The notes beneath the pieces were generated by a model that worked only from the letters and a program-made list of their open reading frames with translations, made no database searches and was not told the DNA's origin. The position numbers and the translations under genes are program-made. A stretch of 64,000 nucleotides of DNA from Neurospora crassa OR74A. Taxonomy: Eukaryota; Ascomycota; Sordariomycetes; Sordariales; Sordariaceae. Of the stretch, positions 20,917-30,259 are shown in pieces (the stretch's first letter is position 1; each line of letters starts with the position of its first letter). The DNA is taken from positions 4,257,917 through 4,321,916 of the forward strand of contig NC_026501.1 of assembly GCF_000182925.2 (NCBI RefSeq). Reading direction: 5' to 3'.

Positions 20917-23388
20917 ATGAACTCCTCATCGTGGAGTGCCCCGGACCACAGTCACCACCCGGCCCTACACACCGCAGCCGATGATGACTTCCACCAGTAC
21001 TTGGATATAAACGACATGGGCGATCTATCTGACGCCTTGGACTTTGACTTTCGCGACTTTGGGGCTGATCACCATACTGCCCCCCATGCTGGCCGCCATG
21101 CCGCCGACCATCTGCTACATCCGTCGGGGGGAGAGCATCTGGACACCCCCATGACTGGTACCGACATGTCCATGATCCTATCGCCCGTAGACCATGCCAT
21201 GCTCCGACATGGGGTGCAACAGCAACAGCACCACCAGCAACAGCAACACCAGCAACATCAGATGCCCACCATTACCACGACTGCGCCATATCAAAACGCC
21301 CCGACGGCCTTGATACAGCCATCTACACCCTCAGAGGCCATCGTCAACACCATCGATGCCCAAATCCAGTTCCTCCAGCAGCAGAAGTTGCATGCTCAGC
21401 ACCAGCAACTGCAAGAGCAACAGGCCGCCTTCTTCGCTTCTCAACAGAACCACATAGTTCCTCCTACACCTCAGAGCCTGGAACTCACTGCTGGATCTAG
21501 TCAGAATTACTATGCCCAGTCGACACTATCTGATCAACACCACTCCGGGCCACAGAAACAGCAGCAGCCGCAACAGGCCATCGACTACAGATATACAAGG
21601 ATCAAAGACCAGCATGATGTAGGTCTACAAACGTCTGCTCCGTCCAAGTCAAGAAAAAAAAATATCACTAACCAACCATGGCAGATGTCCTTCACCCCGT
21701 TGGTATCACCGGCTGTGACCCCGCTGGAGACCCATTTTCCCATCGATACTCCGTTTGCCGTCCCTGGAGCGTACTTCAGCCCCCTTACCTCGCCAGCCTT
21801 GCACGCGCAAAATGACGCTTTGGGTATCATTGACCAGAGGCTCGGGATGATGAGCGGGAGCTCGCCAAGGGAGATGGAACTCGAACCACCTGCCATGTCT
21901 CAAGCGAGCGTTAGCCCAGGCGATTTGGCTAGGAAGACGCGCAAGAACGCAGTGAAGGCCAGGGCAAAGAGCGGCAGTGGCATCAAACAGTCTCCCATCT
22001 CGAAGCCGATACGTAGAAAGACGGCCACCACCCCGATGCTCAACCCCCAAGCTTTGAACCAACTGGTTGAGAATGCAGCACCAAGTCAAGAACGCCAACA
22101 ACCTCTTACGCCGCTAATACCGACCTCGTCTTCGTCCACAGCTGGTGTAACTGACTCTGAGAATGGGTCCATCTCCCCCGAAAATCTCAACGACGTTGTC
22201 TTGCCGGTTGAGATGCCTCCGCCACCACTTCCGAAACCTCGCTCCGCCAAACCGTCCCCTTTTCTGGCACCTCAAGCGAGCGGTAGTGCTGTGCCTATTA
22301 ATCTCCAGCCGGGGCGGCCTGGAATTGCCTCTCCTGCAACACCAGCATCACTGATGAAACTAAGCTCACCGAGCAATCGCAACCCTTCAGTGGTAGGAAC
22401 CGGCTCTCATGACCCAATGGATCCCGACCACATTGAGAACTTTGAGCTCCCGGACTCCATCAACTTCTCGTCTGCACCAAAACCCGCCCCTATAATTACC
22501 ACTCTTGGAACACCGGCTCTCGATCCTCTCCAAAAGGCCGCCGCGCCTCTACAAACGCCAGGCCTCCCACCACCACCTTCTCCTGCGGTGGCCAAGCCTC
22601 TGGCACTTCCTTCCGCCGCTCTTTCCAGTCCACAACTGAAGCCCGATTCCGCTCATAGCCTGAAACGGACACCCCAGCTTGCACCCATGGGAAGAAGCAG
22701 CAAAAAACGTGCAAGCGTGACCTCCATCCAGATGTCCCCGGCCCTTCGACCCAAGATCTCGCCCAGCATCAAGCCTCTGCTACCAGGAGGTTCTGCGGGT
22801 GCCGAAGACGCAGCATCGATCTTGCTCGCCACCAAATCCAACTACCAACGCATCCTCGAGGGCAACACAGTTCCCGGCGTTTCGTATCCCAGCGAGCTTT
22901 CTACGAATCTCACATCGAAGCGGACGTCGCACAAGATCGCGGAGCAAGGCAGGAGGAACAGAATCAACTCCGCGCTGCAGGAGATCGCCACGCTTCTTCC
23001 CAAAGCTCCTGCGAAGGAGGGGGGAGATGGTGATGGAGACGGTCATAGTAGTAGCGGTGGGGGCGGTGGCAGCGGGGGTGCTGACAGGGAAGATAAGAGG
23101 GAGAAGGATAAGGACAAGGCTGGAGGGGGGATACCCAATAGCAAGGCGAGCACGGTGGAGATGGCAATTGAGTATATCAAGCAGCTGCAGAAGGAGGTGG
23201 CTGACGCGAACAAGAGGGCGGAAGAGGCAGAGAGGAAGTTGGTGGAGATGAAGATGCAGGGAGGCGCCGCGACGGGGTCCGGGTCATCAGTTGGTGATGC
23301 TGGCGATTTGGGTACTCCAACCACGGAGGCTAATCCGGTCGTGGATGAGGACCTGAAGTCTGGCGGTGGTGACGCGATGGATGAATAA
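20917..23388 (+). CDS. nuc-1: NUC-1, bHLH transcription factor of phosphorus acquisition
   Basis: An intronless ORF of 823 residues from the ATG at 20,917 (a GTG codon precedes it), close to the 824 residues I recall for N. crassa NUC-1. Gln/His-rich runs lie at about residues 100–115 and long Pro/Ser-rich regions occupy the middle. A C-terminal bHLH has its basic region at about 667–682 (KRTSHKIAEQGRRNRIN) and helix 1 to about 697. The loop is enlarged by about 40 Gly/Asp/Lys-rich residues, and helix 2 starts at about 742 (ASTVEMAIEYIKQLQ), followed by a short coiled coil. Known role: on phosphate limitation it activates phosphatase and phosphate permease genes through CACGTG/CACGTT sites, under PREG/PGOV cyclin-CDK and NUC-2 control. 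Recognition is by bHLH sequence and length. Confidence 0.93.
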   Translation: MNSSSWSAPDHSHHPALHTAADDDFHQYLDINDMGDLSDALDFDFRDFGADHHTAPHAGRHAADHLLHPSGGEHLDTPMTGTDMSMILSPVDHAMLRHGVQQQQHHQQQQHQQHQMPTITTTAPYQNAPTALIQPSTPSEAIVNTIDAQIQFLQQQKLHAQHQQLQEQQAAFFASQQNHIVPPTPQSLELTAGSSQNYYAQSTLSDQHHSGPQKQQQPQQAIDYRYTRIKDQHDVGLQTSAPSKSRKKNITNQPWQMSFTPLVSPAVTPLETHFPIDTPFAVPGAYFSPLTSPALHAQNDALGIIDQRLGMMSGSSPREMELEPPAMSQASVSPGDLARKTRKNAVKARAKSGSGIKQSPISKPIRRKTATTPMLNPQALNQLVENAAPSQERQQPLTPLIPTSSSSTAGVTDSENGSISPENLNDVVLPVEMPPPPLPKPRSAKPSPFLAPQASGSAVPINLQPGRPGIASPATPASLMKLSSPSNRNPSVVGTGSHDPMDPDHIENFELPDSINFSSAPKPAPIITTLGTPALDPLQKAAAPLQTPGLPPPPSPAVAKPLALPSAALSSPQLKPDSAHSLKRTPQLAPMGRSSKKRASVTSIQMSPALRPKISPSIKPLLPGGSAGAEDAASILLATKSNYQRILEGNTVPGVSYPSELSTNLTSKRTSHKIAEQGRRNRINSALQEIATLLPKAPAKEGGDGDGDGHSSSGGGGGSGGADREDKREKDKDKAGGGIPNSKASTVEMAIEYIKQLQKEVADANKRAEEAERKLVEMKMQGGAATGSGSSVGDAGDLGTPTTEANPVVDEDLKSGGGDAMDE

Positions 23389-24222
23389 GATATCAAGATC
23401 GGATTGAAGAGCCTCCACAAACGCACGGCGTTCTTCTTTAACACACGTGTCACTAATCTGGCGTGTACAAACAGGCGAGTCGGGTGTATAAGTGGGCAAA
23501 AAAGAGAAAGGGTTGGTTGACTTTCGGGTATAATTATGCGGGTGTTCAGAGTGGGCGAGATCTTTGCTTTTATCATACAAGGTAAACATCTCCCGCGGGT
23601 GGATTATGGGGTCAAATAAACATGCAGGCGGTGGTGTTTGGATATACCCCTCCTCTTGAAATAGGAGTACTCAAATAGAAATAATAAGGGAGTCATGATG
23701 AACGGGATGATGGCGCTTGACGGGGTGAGGTAACACGAAATTTAGGATCTGTACTTGGGTAAACCGGGATTGTTCTGGGTTTTACCTACCTAAGATGGGT
23801 GTTTGGCTTCCTGGTGCTACTGGAGTCTGTGTCCTTGCGAAGTGCTAGCTTGACCTTTTTCACGCAGGTGAAGTTGGGCGAAGGCTTGTCATAGCTGTGC
23901 AACGACCAGTCGCTTGACCTGATTAAGTAAGATCAAAGAAATAAGATTGAGATAGGTCATGATAATTCTCATGATAACCCATGTTATCACACAAATTGAT
24001 CATCATTGCTTGAACATGGAGACTGCTTCATCGCCTCAAGCAACGGTAGGCGAAAGACATGAGTCTATATCATGCCCGAACCACTATTCTCTCATCTTTA
24101 CTACATTTTTCCAAGGACTCTTGGCCATCGAATTTAGAATCATCTTCACTCACTCCCACAGCTATACACAGCCTCACAAATACGAACAAATCGCTTCTGA
24201 GTGAGTAGGTAGGTACCTAGTC
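23389..24222. other. Intergenic region downstream of nuc-1
   Basis: No gene seen. It holds the nuc-1 3' flank, with a CACGTG at about 23,444–23,449, and the presumed promoter of the Hsp20-like gene. GTAGGTAGGTACCTAG just before 24,223 is a motif type that is frequent near Neurospora starts. Confidence 0.45.
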
Positions 24223-26064
24223 ATGGAGACAGAAAAGCCAATAGCTCCTCCGTGCACCCACCCTTTCTCTCATCCACCCTCGAATTTACAAGGTACCGCA
24301 ACGCCGGCTTCAACGCCAGTGAATTATTCACGACCTCTTGATCCTTCAACTTTAACCAACAAGAGTCAACAACCAACTCGCGAGGAGAAGGAAAATAATG
24401 AAGAAGCTGCGGAGAACGATGATGAAGGACTAGGAGATATGAATGCTGAGAAAACGCCAGAGCCACAGCTTCGGTCTCAGAAGGGAGATGATGACGATGG
24501 GGACGAAGACGAAGAAGAAGAAGAAGAAAACGAGCTCACCGAAGTCTTCCAGATTCTGGCGAATGTAGCGAGAATGAAAGTCTTCGGCGAACGATTGAAC
24601 AATGCAGAGGGGGGTGCTTTGAGTGGTGGTTTGGGAAAAGCGGGCTGGTATTACGAAGTTCAGTATCTCGGTATGAAGTATCTCGGTATGAAGGGGTCCT
24701 TGGAACGTATTGCTGGGGATGGTGTCAGTGATAATGGGGGGTCTTTTAAGGAGGGAGAGAGTGAGGGTCATGGAGACGGGGGAAGAGAAGAAGGGGAGGA
24801 AAAGGGACAAATGGAAGAAGAGAAAGGGGAAGAAAAAGGAGAAGAGGAGGAGAAGGAGAGGAAAGAAGAGGAGAAAGGAAAAGATACTGAAGATGACGAT
24901 GAAGAGAACTACGTTATTATCACATTCCTAGGGGAGCAGACTGATTCAGATGATGAGAGCTGGTACTTCGTTGAAATTACCTCTAGTGACGAAGAGGAGG
25001 ACAGCGATGACGACGAGGGAAGCAAGGACAACAAGGACACCGAGAACAATGAAGACAAAAAGGGTAACGTAAACAGAAGTGAGACCAACAACGCGAACAA
25101 TCACAGCAAGAAGGGCAACAAATACGACGGCCATGACTCTGATAACGACGAGTGGCACGACCATCATCATTGTCATCATTGCCAATCGTTCCGTACCGCT
25201 AGTATCACCACCCAAACCACCACGACTACCAACCCGCAACAACAATTATACCCCCAACCCCAAGAACAAGGTCGACTTCCCCTCGTCAACCCACCCTTCG
25301 AGATACTCCAGTCCTCCCCCACATCCTTTACCATCCAGTTCGCCATCCCCGGCGCCAAGCGGCGGGATATCAGCGTTGCCTATGACCTCGATACGAACGT
25401 GTTGACGCTCAGTGGGGTTTTGTATCAGACTGTTCTTTCTGTTGAGGATTCATCGTCTGCTTCTTCTTCTACCTCTTCTTCTCTCGAATCTGAGATCAAG
25501 ACAAATGGTAAAGATAAATCAAATGCGAGAATAAATCAGGGCTCACATCTCAAGTCGAAAGCCGACTTTGAAGCGGACTTGAAGTTGTGGTTAGCGTATG
25601 AACGGGCCTCAAGACCCGCCGGGGTGGATTCAGTATCGGGCTCTGTTTTGCTCCTTGGAGGGTATGGGGAGGAGGAGGAGGAGGAGGAGGAGGAGGAGGA
25701 GAAGGGCAAGCAAGGCGGTGGTGGTGATGGTGGTGATGGTGGTGATGGTGATAGCAGCACAGACACCGACGACAGCAATAACAAACAGTCGCAAACCCAG
25801 ACCCAGACCCAAACTTCTCCGACAACGACGGAAAGAAATCCCATCAGACAAATTTTAGACCAGGTCGACTTCGTTATCTGCTCACCTACCCCTACATCTG
25901 AATGTCGATATTCACCGTCATCTACACCTGAAGAACAAAAGCAGCACAAAGAAGTGAATCACGAGAAGATCAAGGCGAGGTTGGAGGATGGGATACCAAC
26001 AGTTGTTCTCCCCCTTGTTGAGGAAGAGGCCGAGGATGAAAGTATGGTAGGGATGGCAATGTGA
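24223..26064 (+). CDS. Atypical acidic Hsp20/alpha-crystallin-like protein
   Basis: A 613-residue intronless ORF starting at an ATG in GTCATGG context. Residues 1–350 are very acidic (Glu/Asp/Lys-rich) and include a tandem YLGMK pentapeptide duplication (24,664–24,693). Residues about 351–403 resemble the first half of an alpha-crystallin domain (FTIQFAIPGAKRRDISVAYD, then NVLTLSGV). Residues about 579–605 resemble its end (IKARLEDGIPTVVLPLVEEE). Between them lie about 175 residues with Ser runs, a Glu run coded by a GGA/GAG microsatellite and Gly-Asp repeats. Known small heat-shock proteins bind unfolding clients as oligomers; whether this one still folds and does so is inference. The low-complexity composition means parts could be fast-evolving. 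The locus is probably a real gene, because homology-like motifs lie at both ends in one frame. Confidence 0.68.
   Translation: METEKPIAPPCTHPFSHPPSNLQGTATPASTPVNYSRPLDPSTLTNKSQQPTREEKENNEEAAENDDEGLGDMNAEKTPEPQLRSQKGDDDDGDEDEEEEEENELTEVFQILANVARMKVFGERLNNAEGGALSGGLGKAGWYYEVQYLGMKYLGMKGSLERIAGDGVSDNGGSFKEGESEGHGDGGREEGEEKGQMEEEKGEEKGEEEEKERKEEEKGKDTEDDDEENYVIITFLGEQTDSDDESWYFVEITSSDEEEDSDDDEGSKDNKDTENNEDKKGNVNRSETNNANNHSKKGNKYDGHDSDNDEWHDHHHCHHCQSFRTASITTQTTTTTNPQQQLYPQPQEQGRLPLVNPPFEILQSSPTSFTIQFAIPGAKRRDISVAYDLDTNVLTLSGVLYQTVLSVEDSSSASSSTSSSLESEIKTNGKDKSNARINQGSHLKSKADFEADLKLWLAYERASRPAGVDSVSGSVLLLGGYGEEEEEEEEEEEKGKQGGGGDGGDGGDGDSSTDTDDSNNKQSQTQTQTQTSPTTTERNPIRQILDQVDFVICSPTPTSECRYSPSSTPEEQKQHKEVNHEKIKARLEDGIPTVVLPLVEEEAEDESMVGMAM
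25667..25702 (+). repeat. GGA trinucleotide microsatellite within the Hsp20-like gene
   Basis: About twelve GGA/GAG units encode a run of Glu. They are followed by a GGTGGTGAT-type minisatellite (25,720–25,752) encoding Gly-Gly-Asp repeats. Both are in frame and likely length-variable. Confidence 0.9.
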
Positions 26065-26071
26065 ATGGGTG

Positions 26072-26114
<43 letters not shown>

Positions 26115-26588
26115 CTTTTCTTTTCCTTCTTCCTTGGTCGTTTGCGAAGAGGTAAAACGCGCAAGTTGATGAGTGTCTGAGTGCGTAATTGAGGTTCGGG
26201 TGTGCTCTTTCTTATGGAGGATAAAAAAGGAGTGGATGGTTGAGATGGTAAGATTGCTCGCTGTTGGTGATGAGAGTCCAAACAGATTTGACGATGAAAC
26301 ATATGCAAAGGAATACAGTAAATTTCCTCCTGCTTTCTTTCGATGACTGAAGTGATATCTTATTCGCAATGCCAGTAGACCGTGACCGAAATCACAACGA
26401 TCATTAGTACACTTGAAACTATGGCCTGCACATCAAAGAGGAAAGGATTTGAAGACCGAATGTTTGGTTGATAAATTACTATATAATAGTAGATATCGCT
26501 TGAGCTTCAGTCCAGATAAACTACTATACTACTTCCCCCACCAAAACTCGCAATATCTTCTTTCATTACAACATGCAGACCATACCTC
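26065..26588. other. Convergent 3' intergenic region (Hsp20-like gene / sec10)
   Basis: About 520 bp between two converging stop codons. It contains the T41 tract and AT-rich 3' UTR sequence. No gene. Confidence 0.55.
26074..26114. repeat. T41 homopolymer
   Basis: Forty-one consecutive T bases begin nine bases after the stop of the Hsp20-like gene and grade into CTTTT repeats. On the minus strand this is an A tract. No retroposed sequence or target duplication is evident. Confidence 0.9.
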
Positions 26589-29231
26589 TCACAGTCCAGC
26601 CAGTACACCCTGGATACCGGGAGTAGCAGCATCCTCTCTCTTTTGCACAAAGGCTTTGAAATCCGCCTTTTGCAACTTCTTACCCGATCCGCCACCGCTC
26701 GCCGCACTCCCAGCGGCACCACCGCCACCACCACCTCCTCCTCCTCCTCCCCCAGCACCACCACTGCCCGTAGCCAAGAACTTGGAACGTTCGCGAAGGG
26801 CCTCGGGTCCAATGATGAAGAGGTATCCGACCTCGGTAAGGAGCTCGACAATCGCCTGCACCTCCTTGGTCAACGGCCACTCCTTCATTGTCGTCACGTA
26901 CTTGGCGATATCCTTAGTCACCATCAAGCCACCGGTGGCGTTGACTGAGAACTTCTTGAAGTGCTCAAACAAGAGCGAGTGGACGGCCAGAGCGAGTTCG
27001 GAGCTGAATAGCTCAAGGTTGTGGCCGTCGATAGCCAGCGCGGCCTGCGCCGCCACCTTGGAGGCCAAGAACGTGCAGATAGCCTGACAGGTGGGCGTCT
27101 GCAGGTCAACGAAGCCTTCAAGGTCGTTGTCGCGGGGCCGGTAGTCCGTCTTCTTCTGGCCCGCCAGGATCTTAGCGACCCAGTTGACCGCTACATCCAT
27201 GGTACTCTTGAGGACGGCGTTGGTCTTCCGCTCCGTGGCCTCGATGGCTTGCTTGGCTTGGGCCTCCATGCTGCGGCGCAGGGCTGTGTTGGACTCGGCA
27301 AGCCGGATCAGCACAGTTGTGATGAACCGCGACATGAGGTTCGTGATGGTGACAGCCGGTTTGATGTGAGGAAGGTACGAGAGGTCAGGTTCTGTCTTGA
27401 TGTTCTCCTGCGACGTGGCAGTGTCCAAGGCGGCATCGAGGGCAGTCTCAACGTAGACTTGGCCCATGCTGGTAAGGAGAAGGTTGAGCAAGATGTTGAT
27501 GTCTTTGGGGGTTTCGCTTCCCGAACCCATCTCGAGCGTTCTGCGCACGCTTTCGGCCAACCAGACAATCATGCGCTTGGCGTTCTGTACGCTCAGGCGG
27601 CCGTGTTCCTCCGACACTTCGATCTCGTTCTTGTTGCTGCTATTGTCTTGCAGACCGGCAACCTTCAACATCATGCGCTTCTGAGTGGGCGTAAGGTCTG
27701 ACGAATCGAGTCGCTCCATATAGGCATCTTTAGCGGTTGCCAAAAGCTGAGTGCCCTGTTGGGCAATAGCGGCCATGAAGCCCGAGGGAGCCTTCTTTCT
27801 GCGTGAGTGATACAAGGTGAACTTGAAGAGCAACGAATTGTACAGTTCCTCCAGACTCTTCCTTTCCCTGTCGATGTATGAGTTTTGAAGTAGATAGGGG
27901 ACGAATAATTCCTCTAGTTGCTGATCAAGAGTCTGTGATATTTGTGCAGAGCATGGTTCCGGGTGCTCTGTAAGACCGTGGGTTTTGAGGTCTTCCACCA
28001 GGGCACCAATGTAGGATCTCGACGCATGCAAGGAGCGTAAATAGGCGAGCGATGAAATTGTCGTGGCCTTGTCCAGTAGCATCTCTAGCCGTTGTTGAAT
28101 AGACTGCTGGAAAACACGCTGTATAAACTTGATGAGGACTGTTTCGTAATATGGGAAGGCACGCTTAATGATAAAAGATTCCTCCTGCATCACGATCTTG
28201 ACCTCGTCAACAAGAGATTGCAGACTGGGCTCGACACCTGGTGGGTCGGAATCGGGATCAGCCAGTTGCTCCCACATCTCGCCATCTGTCGTAACCTCGT
28301 CGGTGATGAGCTGGTCTCGGTCGATAAAGAACTGGTGCTGGTTCACGAAGGCGGCGATGACGCTGGCACCGCCGTGGAAATCGTAGAGGACCTTTGCGCA
28401 CTCCATCATGTCGTCGAAATTTTGCCGGCGGTAACTGTTGTTAAACTGCTTCAGAAGGTCTTGCTCAAGATGCTCGCAGAACTTTTCGAGAGCCTCCCTA
28501 GTGTTGTGCTTCCGCGTAGCGCCGTTGGCGATGCCATTGGCACGGAGGCCACCTGTTACCCACGAAAAAGGGTCTAGTCTCTGACTGATGCGCATAAGCT
28601 GGCGAGCAATGACGGCGCAGCGAACCTTGTTCTCGGCACCGCCCTGTCTCTGAATCTCCTCGAGCGAGGTGAGTTGGCCTGTCTCGGAAACCTCTGTCCA
28701 GCACTGAATCAGGAAGTTAGCGTCCTGCGCCTTCCTCCGTTTCCTATCCAGCTCCTCCAGCTTCTCTCCAATCTGAACGGCAATGTTTCCTCCACCATCA
28801 GGCCGGCCGTGTCCGTTCATGGAGCCGCTATTTGTGCTGGAGTTATTCAGGGTCAAGTCGAGGGCCTCGAACTGGGCCATTGACTGGTCTAGCTTCCGAC
28901 CAAGGGTATCGAGAGTCTGGTCATGTTGAATCTCTGCTCGCCGAACCTGTGATAAGAGCTCTGATTCCTTCTCTTGCAACTCCTCGCTCAGAGTGCCCAA
29001 CTGTGACAGCGCATTCTCGAAGGTCCGGATGAGGGGCTTGGGGTCAAAGGGGGTGCTCGCACTCGTGGGGTTGGAGCGGCGGTTCGCCGGAAAGGCAGTG
29101 TCGGCGAGGGAATCGACAAAGTCGCGTACAATGAAGTCTTTACTGGAGAAGTCGTCAATGGTGAAGCTGGGGCCCTTGGGGAAGAGCCCGGGGCCGGGGG
29201 ACCTCGTGGTGCCGGGTCCGCCGCGTTCCAT
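26589..29231 (-). CDS. sec10: Exocyst complex component Sec10
   Basis: An intronless ORF of 880 residues from the ATG at 29,231 (GCCGCCATGG context; a GTG lies 5 codons upstream). The N-terminal 150 residues include a coiled-coil stretch (about 65–125). The rest is the all-helical Sec10/CATCHR rod, with family hallmarks such as KRAFPYYETVLIKFIQRVFQ and the C-terminal EWPLTKEVQAIVELLTEVGYL. A poly-Gly/Ala linker coded by a CCT/CCA microsatellite (26,710–26,762) interrupts the C-terminus before KADFKAFVQKREDA. Known role: with Sec3, 5, 6, 8, 15, Exo70 and Exo84 it tethers secretory vesicles at the hyphal tip membrane. It is divergent to nus1. Confidence 0.96.
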   Translation of the reverse strand: MERGGPGTTRSPGPGLFPKGPSFTIDDFSSKDFIVRDFVDSLADTAFPANRRSNPTSASTPFDPKPLIRTFENALSQLGTLSEELQEKESELLSQVRRAEIQHDQTLDTLGRKLDQSMAQFEALDLTLNNSSTNSGSMNGHGRPDGGGNIAVQIGEKLEELDRKRRKAQDANFLIQCWTEVSETGQLTSLEEIQRQGGAENKVRCAVIARQLMRISQRLDPFSWVTGGLRANGIANGATRKHNTREALEKFCEHLEQDLLKQFNNSYRRQNFDDMMECAKVLYDFHGGASVIAAFVNQHQFFIDRDQLITDEVTTDGEMWEQLADPDSDPPGVEPSLQSLVDEVKIVMQEESFIIKRAFPYYETVLIKFIQRVFQQSIQQRLEMLLDKATTISSLAYLRSLHASRSYIGALVEDLKTHGLTEHPEPCSAQISQTLDQQLEELFVPYLLQNSYIDRERKSLEELYNSLLFKFTLYHSRRKKAPSGFMAAIAQQGTQLLATAKDAYMERLDSSDLTPTQKRMMLKVAGLQDNSSNKNEIEVSEEHGRLSVQNAKRMIVWLAESVRRTLEMGSGSETPKDINILLNLLLTSMGQVYVETALDAALDTATSQENIKTEPDLSYLPHIKPAVTITNLMSRFITTVLIRLAESNTALRRSMEAQAKQAIEATERKTNAVLKSTMDVAVNWVAKILAGQKKTDYRPRDNDLEGFVDLQTPTCQAICTFLASKVAAQAALAIDGHNLELFSSELALAVHSLLFEHFKKFSVNATGGLMVTKDIAKYVTTMKEWPLTKEVQAIVELLTEVGYLFIIGPEALRERSKFLATGSGGAGGGGGGGGGGGGAAGSAASGGGSGKKLQKADFKAFVQKREDAATPGIQGVLAGL

Positions 29232-30259
29232 GGCGGCGTGTGTCACCTGGCAGGGAGATCGAGAGAGCGCATCAAGCTGGGTGTGTGTTTACGATGGGAG
29301 ACGCTGTGATTCTCGAGAGTCGAAGTTATTGAAGTTAGGATGGTTGTCGGTGTAGTCGTAGATGCATTACGCGACGCTGCTGAGCTGTTGTCGTATCAAC
29401 CCATACCGCGGACGGGAGTTGAAGGTAGGTAGAGGTATCTATGCACAGCGTGGAAGGGTGGGTGGTCACCGTTAGGCCTGGGGTGGAGGAGGTGAGGTGT
29501 AGCGGGAGGGGTGCCAGGGGCTGTCCGGGGGAGTTGCAGAGCGTCGTGAGGATGTCGTTCCCTGCCGTCGCGGGTACCTCTGCGGGCACGGATTAGGGAA
29601 TTCCATATGATTGAACCCACCACCACGCCGGGCAACGTACGTCGGCTAGTCGGGTTGGATTGTGTCCCACTTTTTTGTGGCCCGACTTCAACCTGGTCCC
29701 TGCGCTTTCTTCAGCCACAGTTCCCTTACCAGTCGTAAGGACAGGTTTTTGGTGGGGAACAGAGGGGAACTTTCAGATGTTTCTTTCCCGAGATAATCTG
29801 ACATCAGACAGGGATCTCGTGGACGGTTCGAGGGAAGCTGCCAGAGTGGTGGTTTTGGGATGATTTCCCGCTCACTACATACTGACCACGGTGCTGCGGT
29901 AGCCAACTGGGGTATGATAGCTGCAAGTAATCCACCTTCAGCAGCCTGTACTTGCCTATCTTTTATAACTTCCAACTGGCCCCATTCTTTTTCTCGTCAG
30001 CCTCTCTTTCTGCTCGCTCGTTTTATGCGCAACTAGACCTTCAGCGGTAGACTAGCTCTGAACTGCATCCTGCCATCCTCCTCCTCAACGCGCTCCTTTT
30101 CTGTGTCGGCCCGTGTATCCTGCGGTTATCCCAAGACCCTCGCCATCGTCGTCCCAACACTCGTCCTGTTATATCGTACATAGGTATTGCCACAGTCTTC
30201 CGGCCGAGGTGCGACAAGGCCCATTGCGACGACCGTTGCGCGACAGCCTCCACGTCAAC
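29232..30259. promoter_or_regulatory. Divergent promoter region of sec10 and nus1
   Basis: About 1.0 kb between the two ATGs. No gene is supported. The nus1-proximal 300 bp are C/T-rich, as expected for a leader. Confidence 0.5.
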
